Positions 1 to 11,449 of a stretch of 64,000 nucleotides of DNA are shown here, in pieces. The notes under the pieces are model-generated. The model searched no databases, was not told the DNA's origin, and saw only the letters and a list, made by a program, of their open reading frames with translations. Each line of letters opens with the position of its first letter. Within the stretch, counting starts at the first letter, position 1. Made by a program: the position numbers and the translations under genes. Origin of the DNA: Malurus cyaneus samueli (lineage: Eukaryota; Chordata; Aves; Passeriformes; Maluridae); contig CM019215.1 of assembly GCA_009741485.1 (NCBI GenBank), forward strand, positions 73,909,735-73,973,734. The letters are read 5' to 3'.

Positions 1-3000
1 GGACAACTCAGGTAAGAAGCCTCAGAAAGTCCTGAAAGACAACAAAACCTTCTGATTGAAACTTGATTAAACTCCTGTTCATGTGGCTAAATTTTGCTGC
101 CTCTCCTTATGAAAAGAAGAAGGAACTGGGAGGGAGCTCATCAGGGCTAAACAATTCAAGAGCCCCTGCCTGTGAGTTTTGTTAGAATGTTTTGCATTAA
201 CATCAGTCTGAGGCAGAAGAATGGAACTGGCTGCAGCAGCGGCAAGCAACCAGAAGAAAATTGGTTCAGGGAATACTGATGAAGACTGTATGTAGAAGGA
301 AGTTAGTGGAGATAAGTGCTGGGGAGAAAAATTCTGTGGAAATGCAAGACTGTATTGGTTACCAGCTTGGGAGGAAAGACAGCAGAGGCAGGAAGCAGGG
401 AAGGAATGCCAGAAAGGTGAAAGTGAGCTTTGCAGAGCCTTTTGCCACGAAGGTGGAAGTGAGGTGTCTGGCATACATGGGGCACGAGAAGCTGAGAATA
501 CAGCTAGCCAGATGGGAAGAAAGGATGCGAAATGCAGGTTTGGTGTGTGGGTGTTATGGCACTGTTTGTGGGGTAGTGGTTAAAGCAGAAGAAGCAGTGC
601 TTAGGGAGATGCAGTGGTCAGAAGAAGCTCGGTCTAATGCAGCATCCTCTGGTTGATCCTGCAACACCTGCTGCTTCTTGAGGCGATAAACACTGAAAAA
701 ACACTTTGTTTTTTCACCCCACTGTTGATTCCTACAGGCTGCTTCTAGACATGGGTTTCCAAAGTTTGTCCACATCCCTGCGTAGGGAGTGTCCACAGTG
801 TGAAATCTGCTATGAACAATCTGGGCACGACCCTCACCCTGCTCTGTTTGTCACTGGAAGGAAACCTGGCTGCACCTGGAAAGAAGGCCACGAATTTTCC
901 CAAGAAGAACCATACCAGCCATGGTATTTGTAAATTCTTACATTTCCATCAGTACTTCTCTTAACCCAACTAACAGCAGTCTGTTTAGCAGGGTTCAGGC
1001 TTCCAACACTGAAAATCATTGCTGTACATGTCAGTGTGATGAGGCAATGTATCTTAAATTCATTGTTTGCTCAGCTTTTTGGAGAATGCACCAGCCAACA
1101 CTGTTTTTTAAATCCAATGAAAAACCTCTGTGTTAAAATTGCAAGGTCAGACATAAGCTGTTGAAATGCCAGAATTAATTTTGCTTATACGGTCCCACTA
1201 AGTCTCATTGTGCCTCTGCATTAAAATGCCACAATTTACATAATTGCAAGCTGCTTCTGGGAATGAAGTGGTTTTGCAGCATTGCCTGAAGGCCTCAGGT
1301 TTGTCTGTTGTGGAAGGTGTGCTGCAGACAAGGCAGCGGCATTCAGGGTGGTGGCTCTGGAGCTGTACACAGCCTTCATTCCTTGAGACTTAGGAACTTG
1401 GCTTTTCAAACTCACTATGTTTTCAACAGATTTTACATGTAATGTAAAACATGTTTCAACACGGTCTGAACTTTATTTATTGCTTTTGTTGTTGGAAGAA
1501 GGGAAAAATCTGATCTGAGTGAGAATTTTCTCCTGTGAGTTGAAAACTGAAAACAAAATCAGTAAAAATGTCTTAAAATCTCAGGTTGGTTTAAAACTTT
1601 TAAAGATTTGAATTAGTTGAAGTTCTGAAAGAAGTTTAAAATAAAGCTGGATCTTTATTTTACAGAACTGCCTGTATTTCATCTGGTCTAAGATCCATCA
1701 GACAACCTATCAGAACATAAACTTATCTTATCCAAAATGTCCTAGAACTTGAGCACCACCTTGATTTAGTGCATTTCAACCAGACCTATTGAAGTCATTG
1801 TGGGACCAGAGCCTTTGCTTGGCTGGAGCAGCCTGACCTCATGCAAGTGGATGCTCACAGAGTTCTCAGCCAGCACAACAGGCTCTACTTAAAGCTGCCC
1901 CATAAAATGCAGTGTGAACTATCCTCACATCCTGCAGCTTTTAGCCATGCAGATCCAGTCACTCATAATGATACCACGGCTACTAATGAGAAAATGGCAC
2001 ATACTCTCAGGTCACAGGGCAGTGAGGCCATAACTTTTATCTATAATGATGAAGATAATCTAGGCTTTTTTCTTCCTTCAGGAGGTATACAGCATTAATG
2101 GATCATTTTCTAGTTAATGAAACAATATGCTTTTGATAACGGTTTTAAGTTGCCAGCAACCTATTAGTCAAATTTCTTTTGGATTCTTTTTCCCTTTACA
2201 ATGCCCAGAAACAGTCAACACAGATATTATCATGAAGCATTCACAAAATATATGCAGCCCTATGAACATGGTGATGTAAAAGTAGACTTAATTAGAAAAA
2301 TATCACTTGGCTTCTGCTGTCGTTAAAAGGATACTGAATTTTTTAACATTTTATTTAAATTCAAATTGTGAAACGAAATGCTTAAAATGTTCAAGGAAGG
2401 AAAGGAAAGGAAGGTAGGAAAAATCAAAGCTTCTTTTCCAATCAAAAATAGAAAAACTAATTTAGATTTGCTGCTGGAATTTAAAGACCTGAAATACAAA
2501 TGGCTTTTAAATTGAACTTTGACATAAGGCTACTTGGAAGTAGCTGATAGTTTTGATATTTATTTTTTCTTTCAAAGAAGAAAACTTAGACTAAAACCGA
2601 AGGAAAAAAACCCTACTAAAACAACCGTGGCAAAAATTTCAAAGCCACATTATTTAGTGTTGGAATTGCTGTGACAATACCTTATGGAAATAGTTCTGCT
2701 GCTTTCAATTTTTAAAAATTGTATTTTATTTATCCAGAACCCTTTGTTTGGCTACTTCTTCCAAAATTGCTGTGGTTTTGTTTGTGAATTAGAAAAATGG
2801 TGCATCATGAGACATGTAATGTACCACAGAGGGAGGCCCATAATGAACAGAGATGTCATACAAACATTCCCAGAAATGACTGTAGCAACACATTCAAATA
2901 GAAACATTTCGGCCCATATATTTCTTATTTTTCCTCAGCTGTAATAATTTCGAAGTTCCTCTTACTGGGACAGGATACAAGTCTAAGAATAATGCATTGA

Positions 3001-6000
3001 TGTCTCCTTATGAAGAAGGAAAATATTGGAAGGCATATCTCATATGGATCAACATTTACTGTCTTGCAAAACCAGCACTTGATAGAATTTCATCTCCTCC
3101 CCTCTTACGTGGGCTTGCACTGCTTGTACTAAGAGGCAAACCCCTTTAAAGATATTCTTGTCCTTACAGAAAGCTCTGAATCTCCTTTGGATCATTGAAA
3201 AGATGTGCTTTCAGATTCTTGGCACCATTTTGAAGGTGAGAGTGTCTTATTGTGTTATTGTAAACAATTTCACATAGGAATTATATGATTGTGGTTCAGG
3301 CAGCTTAACTCAGCCACAGCCAAGAGACTCCTACCTGTCCTTTGTGTTTATATATAAATATAATATGTAGTTCAAGATGAATAATCTCAATGTAAAACTT
3401 ATGGACCAACTAGAAGAAAATGTGGAAAAAAAAAAGGACAAGAACCACTACATAACTTTGCCAAGAATGAGTGAAACGTCTCTGAAAATTGCTGAAAGAA
3501 AACATCTTCTTAGGTCTCATGTGCAGGGACCGTAAGAGTACTAAGTCCCAAACCATATGTCTGAACATAACAGGCCTCCCAGGGTCCCACAGCAAATCCC
3601 CCAACTAACCAAGTGTTTGGTAAATTCTGAAGGGCTCTAAGATGACTCAGTCCTAGCTGGAACTTGTAGACCCTTTCCAAACTAGCATTTCCCAACTTGC
3701 CTATTCACGTTGACACTTTTGGGCTTATGAAGTTCCAAGTCTGAGTGGCCTAAATGCCTTGCAAGAAACAAGTACCCACTGTCAGCAGTATCATCTGTGA
3801 TGAGTTTTATGTCTTTAACAAAATGAGTTGGGTACTTTACTGTTTGCCCTTCCACCTCATTCTTCTGTAGAAAGACTGTAACAGGATGTGCAGCAGCAAT
3901 ATTCAGTCCTTCATCAGAAAGCTGTTTTTGCAAATTTCCTAAGCTAAGACATTCTTTTCTCTCTAGACTTGTTTGTTTCTTTGTGTGTTTTGTTTAGTTT
4001 TGTTTGTTTTGTTTGCTTGTTGTTTTGTTTGGTTTTGGTTTTTGTCTTTCCCTTCGGTTTTGGTCATGGAGGAATATTCCTGGGATTTATATCATACACT
4101 TGACAGAGTGATAACTTGTTTGTCTAATGTCTTTATTCTTTAAAGGGTTCCCTCAACAGCTGAAACTCCTGTCTCAAAAGGCACCAGCCTATGCTGTTTT
4201 TGATAAGCAAAATTACCCCAGAGGGAGTCATTTTAGTTCTGGTGCATCTGATGCAGAATTTGGAGGGAAAGTGCCATATTTCCTCTCAGGGAGATTTTTT
4301 TCTGAATCATGTAAAATTGCTTACATACAACTATGCACTTGGGTCTATGTAAGATGATTTTCCCACCAGTCTGAGAAATTTCTCTCTCATATGCCAAAAG
4401 GATTGCTGCAAGAAATGCACAACTTTCTACGATTTAAAAATGGGATCATTTGCCTTCCTGGCCCTATGACCCCCACAGGAAAACTTTCAGGTTGTTGACT
4501 GCCATGGGATGCAGAGCACATGGAGTGACACGAGGAGCTGGGAAGTTGCCTCAGGAGTCGTTTGCCATGGGTACTCCCATCGCTGCATTTCAGGCTAAAA
4601 TTCAGCGCAGCTGGGCTGCACATGGAGCAGGGACATGGAGCAGGGACACGTGCTGTTTCCAACCTGCATGTGCTCACCCACAGCTGGGGACTAGCACTGC
4701 CCCGCAGCACTGGTGGGGAGGATGGGATGGCTGGAGGCGCTGCCCCACAGCTGAGTTGGGTTTGAATGACAAAGGTAGGCTGCTGTGCTGTAGAAAACCC
4801 CATTTTTTATCTTTAACATCCTACTCTGCCTGGGTGAGTTCCTAGCAAGTGTTTGGGGTGTGTTTTTCAAACCCCACAAGCCACATAGAAGGAAAAAAAG
4901 TACTTGGATGGATGTGTTTGCTGGTACTCTGGGACTCCATATGTGAGGAGATGTTGACCTTGTCCCACAACCTGCCACTGCCTTAAAGAAGGCAGATTGC
5001 TCCCCCACTCCCCTGCCCTGCCCCCAAACAGGTGACTCTCGAAAAGAAAGTAGAAGATGTTAAAAGCAGACATTTGTGTCAAGGCCTGCCTGCTCTGACA
5101 TTGCTCTAAATTTGTTTAATATTAGTGCTTAGAAATTAAATTTGGTTACATAAATTTATATTTCTAGACTGATTCCTTATTTTGTTTCAAAGGACCTACG
5201 CTGGTCATTTGATGAGTCTGACTCCAGAAGGCACTATTTTCTTAGACCTTCACTGATTTTTGAGAGCTGAAGAGTGTGTGTAGCATTGTATTATAGTATT
5301 CAGTATTGAATCAGGACCAAAACTTTTTCACAAGGAGAAAGTTAATGATGGGTGTCTGATGGGATTAGAGCCTCATAAACTTTGCCTGATTACTTGTCAG
5401 TCATCTGTGCTGCTGGTATCTGTGCTGTTTCAGCTTCCGGTAATTAGCCTACCTCTTAATGAAAATGCACTACTTTTTCTGTACATGCAGTAATTGTCTC
5501 GTGAGTGCTGGGATAGGTTTAGGAAGACGGGCTTTTTCATACATAAGATCATAGTGTGGTGCAGGGAAAACTGCTCAACTCATGATTTAAATCAAATCAG
5601 AATTAAAGTGATTTTGTCTTTTTGACAAGGACATGTTGACCTGGCAATCAGTGAGTTCTATGCTGAGGGCCACTATGAGCAATACAACACATGAACACCA
5701 ACCATAGATACTTGCAAAACTTGTAAAGAGCTTTGAAACTAATCCTAAAAAGCCCTAGTCCCAAACATGCCTTGCTTTGGGCATGCCACTCCCCAGGCTG
5801 TGTGGGCTGCAAGCCAACAGCCCTCCTCTGGAAGTGTGGATCCCCCTCTTCCCACACATTTCCTGCAGGCACCCGTGAAATCCCCATTTCAGGGATAGTT
5901 CCCTGTACCTGTGCTGCTCTCTGTGCTAACAGATGTGCCACAAGATCCCCTGCACACGTGGGGTGTGGATCCCTGCTTGCTACACCCTCACCTGCTGCCA

Positions 6001-6600
6001 GACACAGAGCCAGCACCATCAGGTAAAAGCACGGGTGAGATACCAGCACCAAACCAGCACTGCCTGCTCCACTGTCTGTCTCCACATAACACAAACTTTC
6101 ATCCTTCTTTTGCACTTCTTTTAAATCTGATTCTTTCCCAAAAAGCCTTGGTAACACTTGGTTACCACTTAATCTGGGTAACAGTTGTGTGGAACAAACT
6201 TAATAGTTATTTTTAGCTAGTGCATTGGGGGCAAGTACCCTCTTGGGACTGGCAGTTTTGGCCACACGCAGTTTGGCAGCATCTTTTGTTATCCAGCCCC
6301 TTTGGCCAGGCAGAGGTAGTGTGGACTCTCATGCAGTATGAAAACCTTGCTTCCCAATTCTGCCGTTTGGGTGGGCTGTTCTTGGAGAAGGCACTTACCC
6401 ATTCATGACATCCACTATCCCTGACAATCCCAGCGGTCTTGAGAGTTTAATAGTCTGTCTTTTGGGGTGAAAGAAGAAGAAATTGGTTGTTTAGAAAGCT
6501 GAATTAAAGAAAAACATCTCATCGCAAGAAAAGATACCCAGAAGATATCCTCACAAGGTACCTGAAGACTGATTTAGAGGATGTACAACAATTGGAAGTT
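1..6600. other. Intergenic DNA upstream of FBXL7
   Basis: I see no supported gene in this stretch. Open frames are short (up to about 170 codons), occur on both strands, lack recognisable domains and fit chance. Most of the sequence is AT-rich. Somewhat GC-richer patches lie at about 4440-5010 and 5740-6070 without CpG clustering. A GGAAA-type purine run sits near 2391-2421, a 13-base unit is repeated twice at 4620-4645, and a T/G-rich simple repeat lies at 3969-4048. In human, FBXL7 is preceded at some distance by ANKH (recalled from memory). Nothing resembling ANKH coding sequence was seen here. Distal enhancers could be present but cannot be recognised from sequence alone. Confidence 0.6.
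3969..4048. repeat. T/G-rich simple repeat (GTTT-like)
   Basis: This is about 80 bases built almost only of T and G with irregular GTTT and GTTTT units. It is a degenerate microsatellite with no coding content. Confidence 0.8.
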
Positions 6601-7308
6601 TTTTCTTCAATGTGGCGGCAGCGGCCGGGAGTGATTGACTGGAATCGAGTAACCGAGGGAATACAGCTTGCAAGGAGAAAACATCTCGAACTCCGGAGCA
6701 GCCGGAGGGAACGAGAAGTGGCCCCGCTGTGCGGCCGCCTCCTACACACGGTGACTTTGTGTCAGCCCCTGTGAGCTGCGCGGGGTCGGGGGCGCCGCGA
6801 AGGTGCGGAACGCAGAGCGTCGGGAGGACACCCGGGGACTGTCACCCTGGCTGGGTCTCTGCCACAGCCCCCGCAGCCATCCCCGCCGGGGCGCTGTGCT
6901 GGGACAGGGCCGGGGGAGCCCCTGTGCTGGGCGCTGTGTCTTTAAGGGCCGGGGCCGGCTCCGGGCTCCATCCTGCCTCCATCCCCGTCCCTCCCTCCCC
7001 CGGCCCGGCCCGGCGGCGCTGGGCGCCGGGAGGAGGCGCCTGCCGCTAACAAAAGTCTGCGGCCGAGGCTCCTTTTCCTCCCGCCCCGGGCAACAAGTGG
7101 CTGGCGGCGGCCTCCCGGGGGAGGCGGCAGCGGCGGCAGGGCTGCGGGGAGGAGGAGGAGGAGGAAGGCGGAGCGGCACTGAAGCATCGGGGGAGCGCAG
7201 CGCCGGCCGCGGGGCGGTGGAGGCAGCGCCCGGAGGCCGTCCCGCCCGTCCTGCTTGTGGATTATAACTGGAGCCGCCTTCCTTGCCCTGACACCCCGGC
7301 TGGAAACC

Positions 7309-7317
7309 GGGGCGGGG
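7309..7317 (+). promoter_or_regulatory. GC box (Sp/KLF-type site)
   Basis: The sequence GGGGCGGGG is a consensus Sp1/KLF-family binding site. It lies about 350 bases upstream of the FBXL7 start codon and just before the homopolymer tract. Binding is inferred from the motif only. Confidence 0.55.
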
Positions 7318-7360
7318 AGGGCGCACCCATACATCGCATTTTTGATTGTTTCGCTTTTTA

Positions 7361-7459
7361 AGGCTTTTTTTCCGGTGGTTTTTTTTTTTTTTTAATTATT
7401 TTCCCCCCCCCCCCTTTTTTTTTTTTTTATTTTTTTATTTTTTATTTTTTTTTATTTTG
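7361..7459. repeat. Poly-T/poly-C tract inside the CpG island
   Basis: The tract contains 15 T (7379-7393), 12 C (7403-7414) and 14 T (7415-7428), then T runs broken by single A bases to 7459. It interrupts otherwise GC-rich DNA about 205 bases before the start codon. It may be a nucleosome-excluding promoter element, or part of the 5' leader if transcription starts upstream. Exact run lengths in such sequence are prone to assembly error. Confidence 0.85.
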
Positions 7460-7525
7460 AGGTGGGGAAGGGAAGGTGTCGGCCACCCGAGAAGAAGCGG
7501 AGGAAGTTGCAAGGCTTCTTTGGCC

Positions 7526-7537
7526 ATGTCGCCGTGA
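7526..7537 (+). CDS. Upstream ORF 1 (3 codons)
   Basis: This is the first ATG in the leader after a long ATG-free stretch. It reads M-S-P then TGA. The -3 base is G and the +4 base is T, so initiation should be moderate. So short an ORF mainly matters as a place where scanning ribosomes may pause or be lost before FBXL7. It counts only if transcription starts upstream of it, which is not shown here. Confidence 0.4.
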   Translation: MSP

Positions 7538-7614
7538 AAACTTTCGGGGGCTGTTCCCCGCGCTGCCCCGGCCTGCACTCCGTCAGCCGCGGCCGCCCGG
7601 CGCCCCCGGTAGAG

Positions 7615-7653
7615 ATGCTGAGCGGCGGCGTGGGAAAGCGGCGACGAGCATGA
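7615..7653 (+). CDS. Upstream ORF 2 (12 codons)
   Basis: ATG at 7615 opens a 12-codon ORF reading MLSGGVGKRRRA and stopping at TGA 7651-7653. The peptide is short and ends in a basic run, and I recognise no family. The stop overlaps the ATG of upstream ORF 3 as ATGA (7650-7653) and lies only 10 bases before the FBXL7 ATG at 7664. Ribosomes ending here would have little distance to regain initiation competence before FBXL7. They could instead restart at the overlapping ATG. The role is inferred from position. Confidence 0.45.
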   Translation: MLSGGVGKRRRA

Positions 7654-7700
7654 AGGCGGCAGGATGGGCGCGAACAATGGCAAGCAGTACGGCAGCGAGG
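7650..7700 (+). CDS. Upstream ORF 3, first part, overlapping the FBXL7 start
   Basis: ATG at 7650 has A at -3, a good context. It opens a frame shifted relative to FBXL7, whose ATG is 14 bases downstream. It reads 17 codons (MKAAGWARTMASSTAAR) and reaches the exon end exactly at a codon boundary. In the spliced mRNA it continues for 10 more codons in exon 2 (47068-47097) and stops at TGA 47098-47100. The full ORF is therefore 27 codons and straddles both the real start codon and the splice junction. An out-of-frame overlapping ORF of this type normally lowers translation of the main frame. Conservation of its ATG in other birds would be the key evidence. Confidence 0.45.
7664..7700 (+). CDS. 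FBXL7: FBXL7 coding exon 1 (residues 1-12 and first base of codon 13)
   Basis: This exon encodes MGANNGKQYGSE plus the first base of a glycine codon. It matches the N-terminus of vertebrate FBXL7 as I know it. The start is secure: the ATG has A at -3 and G at +4, and the frame joins exon 2 correctly. FBXL7 is the substrate-recognition subunit of an SCF (SKP1-CUL1-F-box) ubiquitin ligase. Reported targets include Aurora A and survivin, and the Drosophila orthologue acts in Fat/Dachs growth control. The domains responsible, an F-box and a C-terminal leucine-rich repeat array, are encoded by later exons outside the window. The first residues, Gly2 to Lys7, fit an N-myristoylation pattern. The exon ends in phase 1 and is followed by GTGAGC. 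Confidence 0.95.
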
Positions 7701-7706
7701 GTGAGC
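7701..7706 (+). other. FBXL7: Splice donor of FBXL7 intron 1
   Basis: GTGAGC follows the exon sequence GCGAGG, a good match to the vertebrate donor consensus. Its phase (one base of codon 13 upstream) agrees with the acceptor before exon 2. Confidence 0.93.
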
Positions 7707-7884
7707 TGGGGCGGCGGGCACAGGGTGCTGGAGCAGCGGCGGGGGCCACCCGGCCGGGGAGGGGGTGACCGGACAAGGGGCACCGCGGCGGGGTCCTCCT
7801 TTCTCCGGCCGGGACGATCCCCGCCCCGACTCACGACACAATCCTTGGGCTCCCGCTGAGCTGCGACCCTTAAAAACACCCCTA

Positions 7885-7911
7885 TTTTTTTTAATTTTTT
7901 TTTTTTTTTTT
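7885..7911. repeat. Poly-T tract at the intronic edge of the CpG island
   Basis: Two T runs (about 8 and 18 bases) separated by AA mark the downstream edge of the island. Together with the tract at 7361-7459 they bracket exon 1. Confidence 0.8.
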
Positions 7912-9498
7912 AATTTACTAGTAAGATGTTAAGTACTGTCTCAGCTCAGGATGTCGGGGTAGCTGCTTGGTTTGCTATTCGAAGGCAGCTCGGGAGTTAT
8001 GGCAGCGCTAACTTTGCTAAAAACTTGTAGAGCGGTCTTTGTAATCCTTTTCTACTCGTCTTTATATCCCAGGATCCTTATATTGTGCAGTATGGTATAT
8101 GACTGCTTCCTGTCTGAACAGAAAGAAAAAAATTAACCCCGGCAAGGGCTGGGGGGAGAGTTAATGTTCTCCAGCTGTTATCCATAGATTGTACTCCTGC
8201 AATTTCGCTTCAGTGAAACTTTAGTGGGTTTGGTTTTAGATATACAGGGTCTGATTCGTTCTTGTGGAAACCTATTAGTCTCGCTGGAGTTGCATCAGGG
8301 ATGAATTTCAGCTGCTTTGCTTCTGGTGTGAAGGACTACTGGAACAGTCAGCTGGTGTCAGGCAAACCAATGGCAAGTACAGAAAGTTTGTCGTCCTGCC
8401 AGCTAGTTTTAAGCTTGCTTTAACTTTTAGCTGCCCTGTGTATATATTGCCCTCCAAGTATTTAGGCAACTCTGTAGGATAAATGACTTCCCCTTGGCAT
8501 ACTGGGCAATCATATAGGATCACCACCACTCCCTTTTTTTTGTTGCTGTTGAGGGTTTGGAGGTGGAGCGAGGGAGAGGATCCTGTGGTCTGCTCCATTC
8601 TTTGGGAGTTCAGATGGCAGCTGCCAAAGAATACACCTCTCTCATCCAAAATATGCATGAAGATTGTGTAAAGGAAAGGGGAAAGACGCCACTTCTAGAG
8701 CAGATTCTGCACTTCCTTTCATTCATTGCCAAATGAGCTCTGCTTTGTGGAGAGTTGATGAAGTCAGATGCTTTAAGCTATTCTTCTGTTGAGGAGTTTC
8801 AGTCAATTAATACCATCACTAGAATAACTCCTGCATGAATGGGGTGAACCTGGAAGTTGCAACCAAAGCCTCTTTGGATTCCTCCTGAAAGGGGAAATCT
8901 TAGTTTTTCACCAGAGTTGAAAGGGGCATTGTTGATAGTTCTGGTCACTTGCAAAAAAATCATGTTGCTGAGGGTCGTTTACTTCAATGACAAGAAGGTG
9001 TGGATGAATGCCTGAGCTTTCTTGTGAATTCAGAGGACTGATTGCTTCAATATATACACAATTTTTCAGGAGGAATGTGACTGAGTCTTTTGCAGCCCTC
9101 AGTGAGGGGAAGGAGAGCTTAACTGTTCCAGAGCTACCTGGTAGACACTGTGAGGAAGAGGAGGACTAGTGCTACCAGGGTGTTCTTTATTAGTTCACCT
9201 CTCTCCTCCATTTGGTGGAGATTGGATCCTGGGAGTGCCAACTGCATGCAGCAAATTAATTTTTGCAATACAGACTATTACCTGTGTTGAGAAGTAGGTA
9301 GAATCTAAAGATAAAATAAATTTAAAAAATCCCCAAGCCCCATGACCAAAAGTTCATAATTAATTTGTCTTATAGATATGTGTTTCCTGGTAACTTCTGT
9401 GCATCATCAGTAACTGAGAAACTTGGAGAAGCTCTCATGGTACACTTTTTCCTGAGTGATACAGAGGAGAACAAATCTAAACCTGATAAAGAAAGGCC

Positions 9499-9521
9499 TT
9501 TTTTTTTTTTTTTTTTTTTTT
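9499..9521. repeat. Poly-T run (23 bases)
   Basis: This is an uninterrupted run of 23 T in intron 1. I found no recognisable retrocopy next to it, so it is probably a simple mononucleotide repeat. Confidence 0.85.
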
Positions 9522-10578
9522 CCCAATAAACTACTGGGGCTTTTAGTGCCTTTGACAAATGAACCACTTAATTGCTGTAAAAAGTTGCTTTTTTATAGGA
9601 TGTGATTGTGCTCCTATGTGGAGGGGTACCAGTTGCTGTGTACTTTAAAGCAATTTGAATATCGATTTGGAGGTTCTTGGAGTGGTGTCTGTGGTTAGGT
9701 CTGTGGTACAGTTTTCAGCCTTTTGGGCTTTGTAGGCTGATGCTGCACTATGGTGTGTCATTTTAGGGGTGGAGAAAAGTACCTTTGTCAGCTGAGCTTC
9801 TTGAACGCTATTTTCCCATTTGTTGCTTGCTGATACCTTAGGTGAGATTTCAGGAAGACAACTGCAAATGATTTTTTTAAATGGTTGGGGTTTTTCCAAA
9901 CAGCTTTCCCTCCTGTTTGCTGCTGAACTGCAGAACATCTGGAATTTGCCCAGATTGGTTCTCATCTCAAAGCTGGACAGATATATTAGGGCAAGGATAA
10001 CTCTTGCTCAAGACACTACTTCTAAAACAGGAGATAACTTTTGTGAACAGGAAATTTGGTGTTACATGTATTGCTACATTGTTACACTTATGAGTAATAA
10101 ACATTACTTTGAAATTCACATCTGCGCTGTGCTTGTAATAATCTCAGGCAGTTTAATGTTTGTGACTGATTACATCAGCTACACTGAACTGCCTTTATTT
10201 CGTTGGTTGACCAAGGCTTTCTTGAATGTGATTTTATTGGGAGCTACAATTGTCATGCTAAGCTGTACAGGACAGTTGGATGTTTGAGGAGTCTAAATTA
10301 GTATACAGAATCTGGTGAAGAGAATTGACAGCACCTTTCAATGTATTTGTTTTCCATTATTTTAATTTTCTAAGGCTGAAACTTGGCTCTGAATGGACCT
10401 TAAATGTAAATAAAATTGTTTATCTGAAAAATCATGTCATGCAGATTGGGTATGAACACAACACTCCTTAAAAAATTGTAACAATATAATAATCTATAAA
10501 CAAAATTTTGTTTACAGGAATTTACCTCTTTTAAAATGTACAGTATTAAATACAAGTTTACTTTCCTAGTTTTCATTT

Positions 10579-10611
10579 AAAATGCTTTTAAAATGCTTTT
10601 AAAATGCTTTT
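10579..10611. repeat. Tandem repeat, 11-base unit, three copies
   Basis: Three exact copies of AAAATGCTTTT occur head to tail. The unit has AAAA and TTTT arms around TGC. It is a short minisatellite-like repeat with no evident function. Confidence 0.85.
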
Positions 10612-11449
10612 TATAAGGCACATTATTCCTGGAAATCTGTTCACCTGAAAAATACATGGAGCTTGATATTTCAGACTTGTATTATGCAGTAGATTCAGAC
10701 GGAAGTGTTAAAGCTTGAAATGAGTCTTTATGAATGTGTTCCAGCAGTTGCATTTGAATAGTGCCACTGATGCTAATAGATCACTGGAACAAGAAATCCA
10801 CTTTATCATGGAGCAGAGCTTGTAGGACTTTGCCTACATAGTGGAAATCATCAGTTACCTTAGCAAGAGTCTCACTGTTGTTGTAGAGGCTTTTCAAAGT
10901 CAGGTGTTTTGTTTAAGGACCTCTTTTAAAATGTGATGCTGTTGCAGCTGACCAAACAGGACACTGCTCATCATCAATGAGGGGACTGGATTGGAGGATG
11001 TTGTCCTTTAACAATTGCCAAGTTGATCAGACACCTTGGCAGTGTTTCTTGGTGCTTCGCTGCACCCTGTGCTGTGATGTTTCTGCCCAGGATAACCTTC
11101 TGTGCTGAGCATGAGGCTGGGTGGGTGCTGGCTGTAGTGCCCGTTGTTGGCATGGGACCTTTGGGAAAAGTTTGACTGGGTGCTGTCCCATCTTATCACC
11201 TGAACCAGTTTGTCATCCTCAAGGGAAGGACTTCAAAACTGCTGACTTCTGTAATATAAAGAAATTGGCTTTGTGGTGTGAGTTGGAGGAATAATCTGTG
11301 TTCTTACGTATGAAGGCATTTGTTACAAAACGATTTAAACACAGAGGAGCAGCAAATGCTAAATCTCTCTGAACAAAATGGATCGAACACAGAAAGGTTT
11401 GAAATATACCCAAAAAACATTATTAAAACCAAAAGGGGTTAGGTGTTGG

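Larger units (their letters stand above)
6603..7860 (+). promoter_or_regulatory. FBXL7: CpG island promoter of FBXL7
   Basis: CpG dinucleotides become dense from about 6610 and stay dense to about 7860. The flanks on both sides are CpG-poor. The island contains a GC box at 7309-7317, a (GGA)n run near 7148-7165 and NotI-like GCGGCCGC sequences near 6732 and 7590. I see no TATA box at a sensible distance from the coding start. Such an island, ending just inside intron 1, is typical of a broad vertebrate promoter of a developmentally or widely expressed gene. The transcription start cannot be fixed from sequence. No ATG occurs from 6613 to 7525, so a leader of several hundred bases is possible. 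The large open frames inside the island on both strands are GC-composition artefacts. Confidence 0.88.

Noticed and set aside
5648..6157. 169-codon minus-strand open frame upstream of the gene
   Set aside because: There is no domain, no coding-like neighbour and no promoter or splice support. It lies in a GC-richer patch where stops are rarer.
6742..7326. 194-codon minus-strand open frame in the CpG island
   Set aside because: The Pro/Arg/Ala-rich product is typical of stop-poor GC-rich sequence read in a non-coding frame. Similar frames exist on both strands here.
7462..7653. 63-codon frame reaching the stop of uORF 2
   Set aside because: The upstream start at 7462 is GTG, not ATG. The first ATG in this frame that reaches the 7651 stop is 7615, so only the 12-codon ORF is reported.
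9820..10287. 155-codon open frame on the + strand with hydrophobic C-terminal segments
   Set aside because: It has no recognisable family, lies in AT-rich intron 1 and has no CpG island or splice context. Frames of this size are expected by chance in 64 kb read in six frames.
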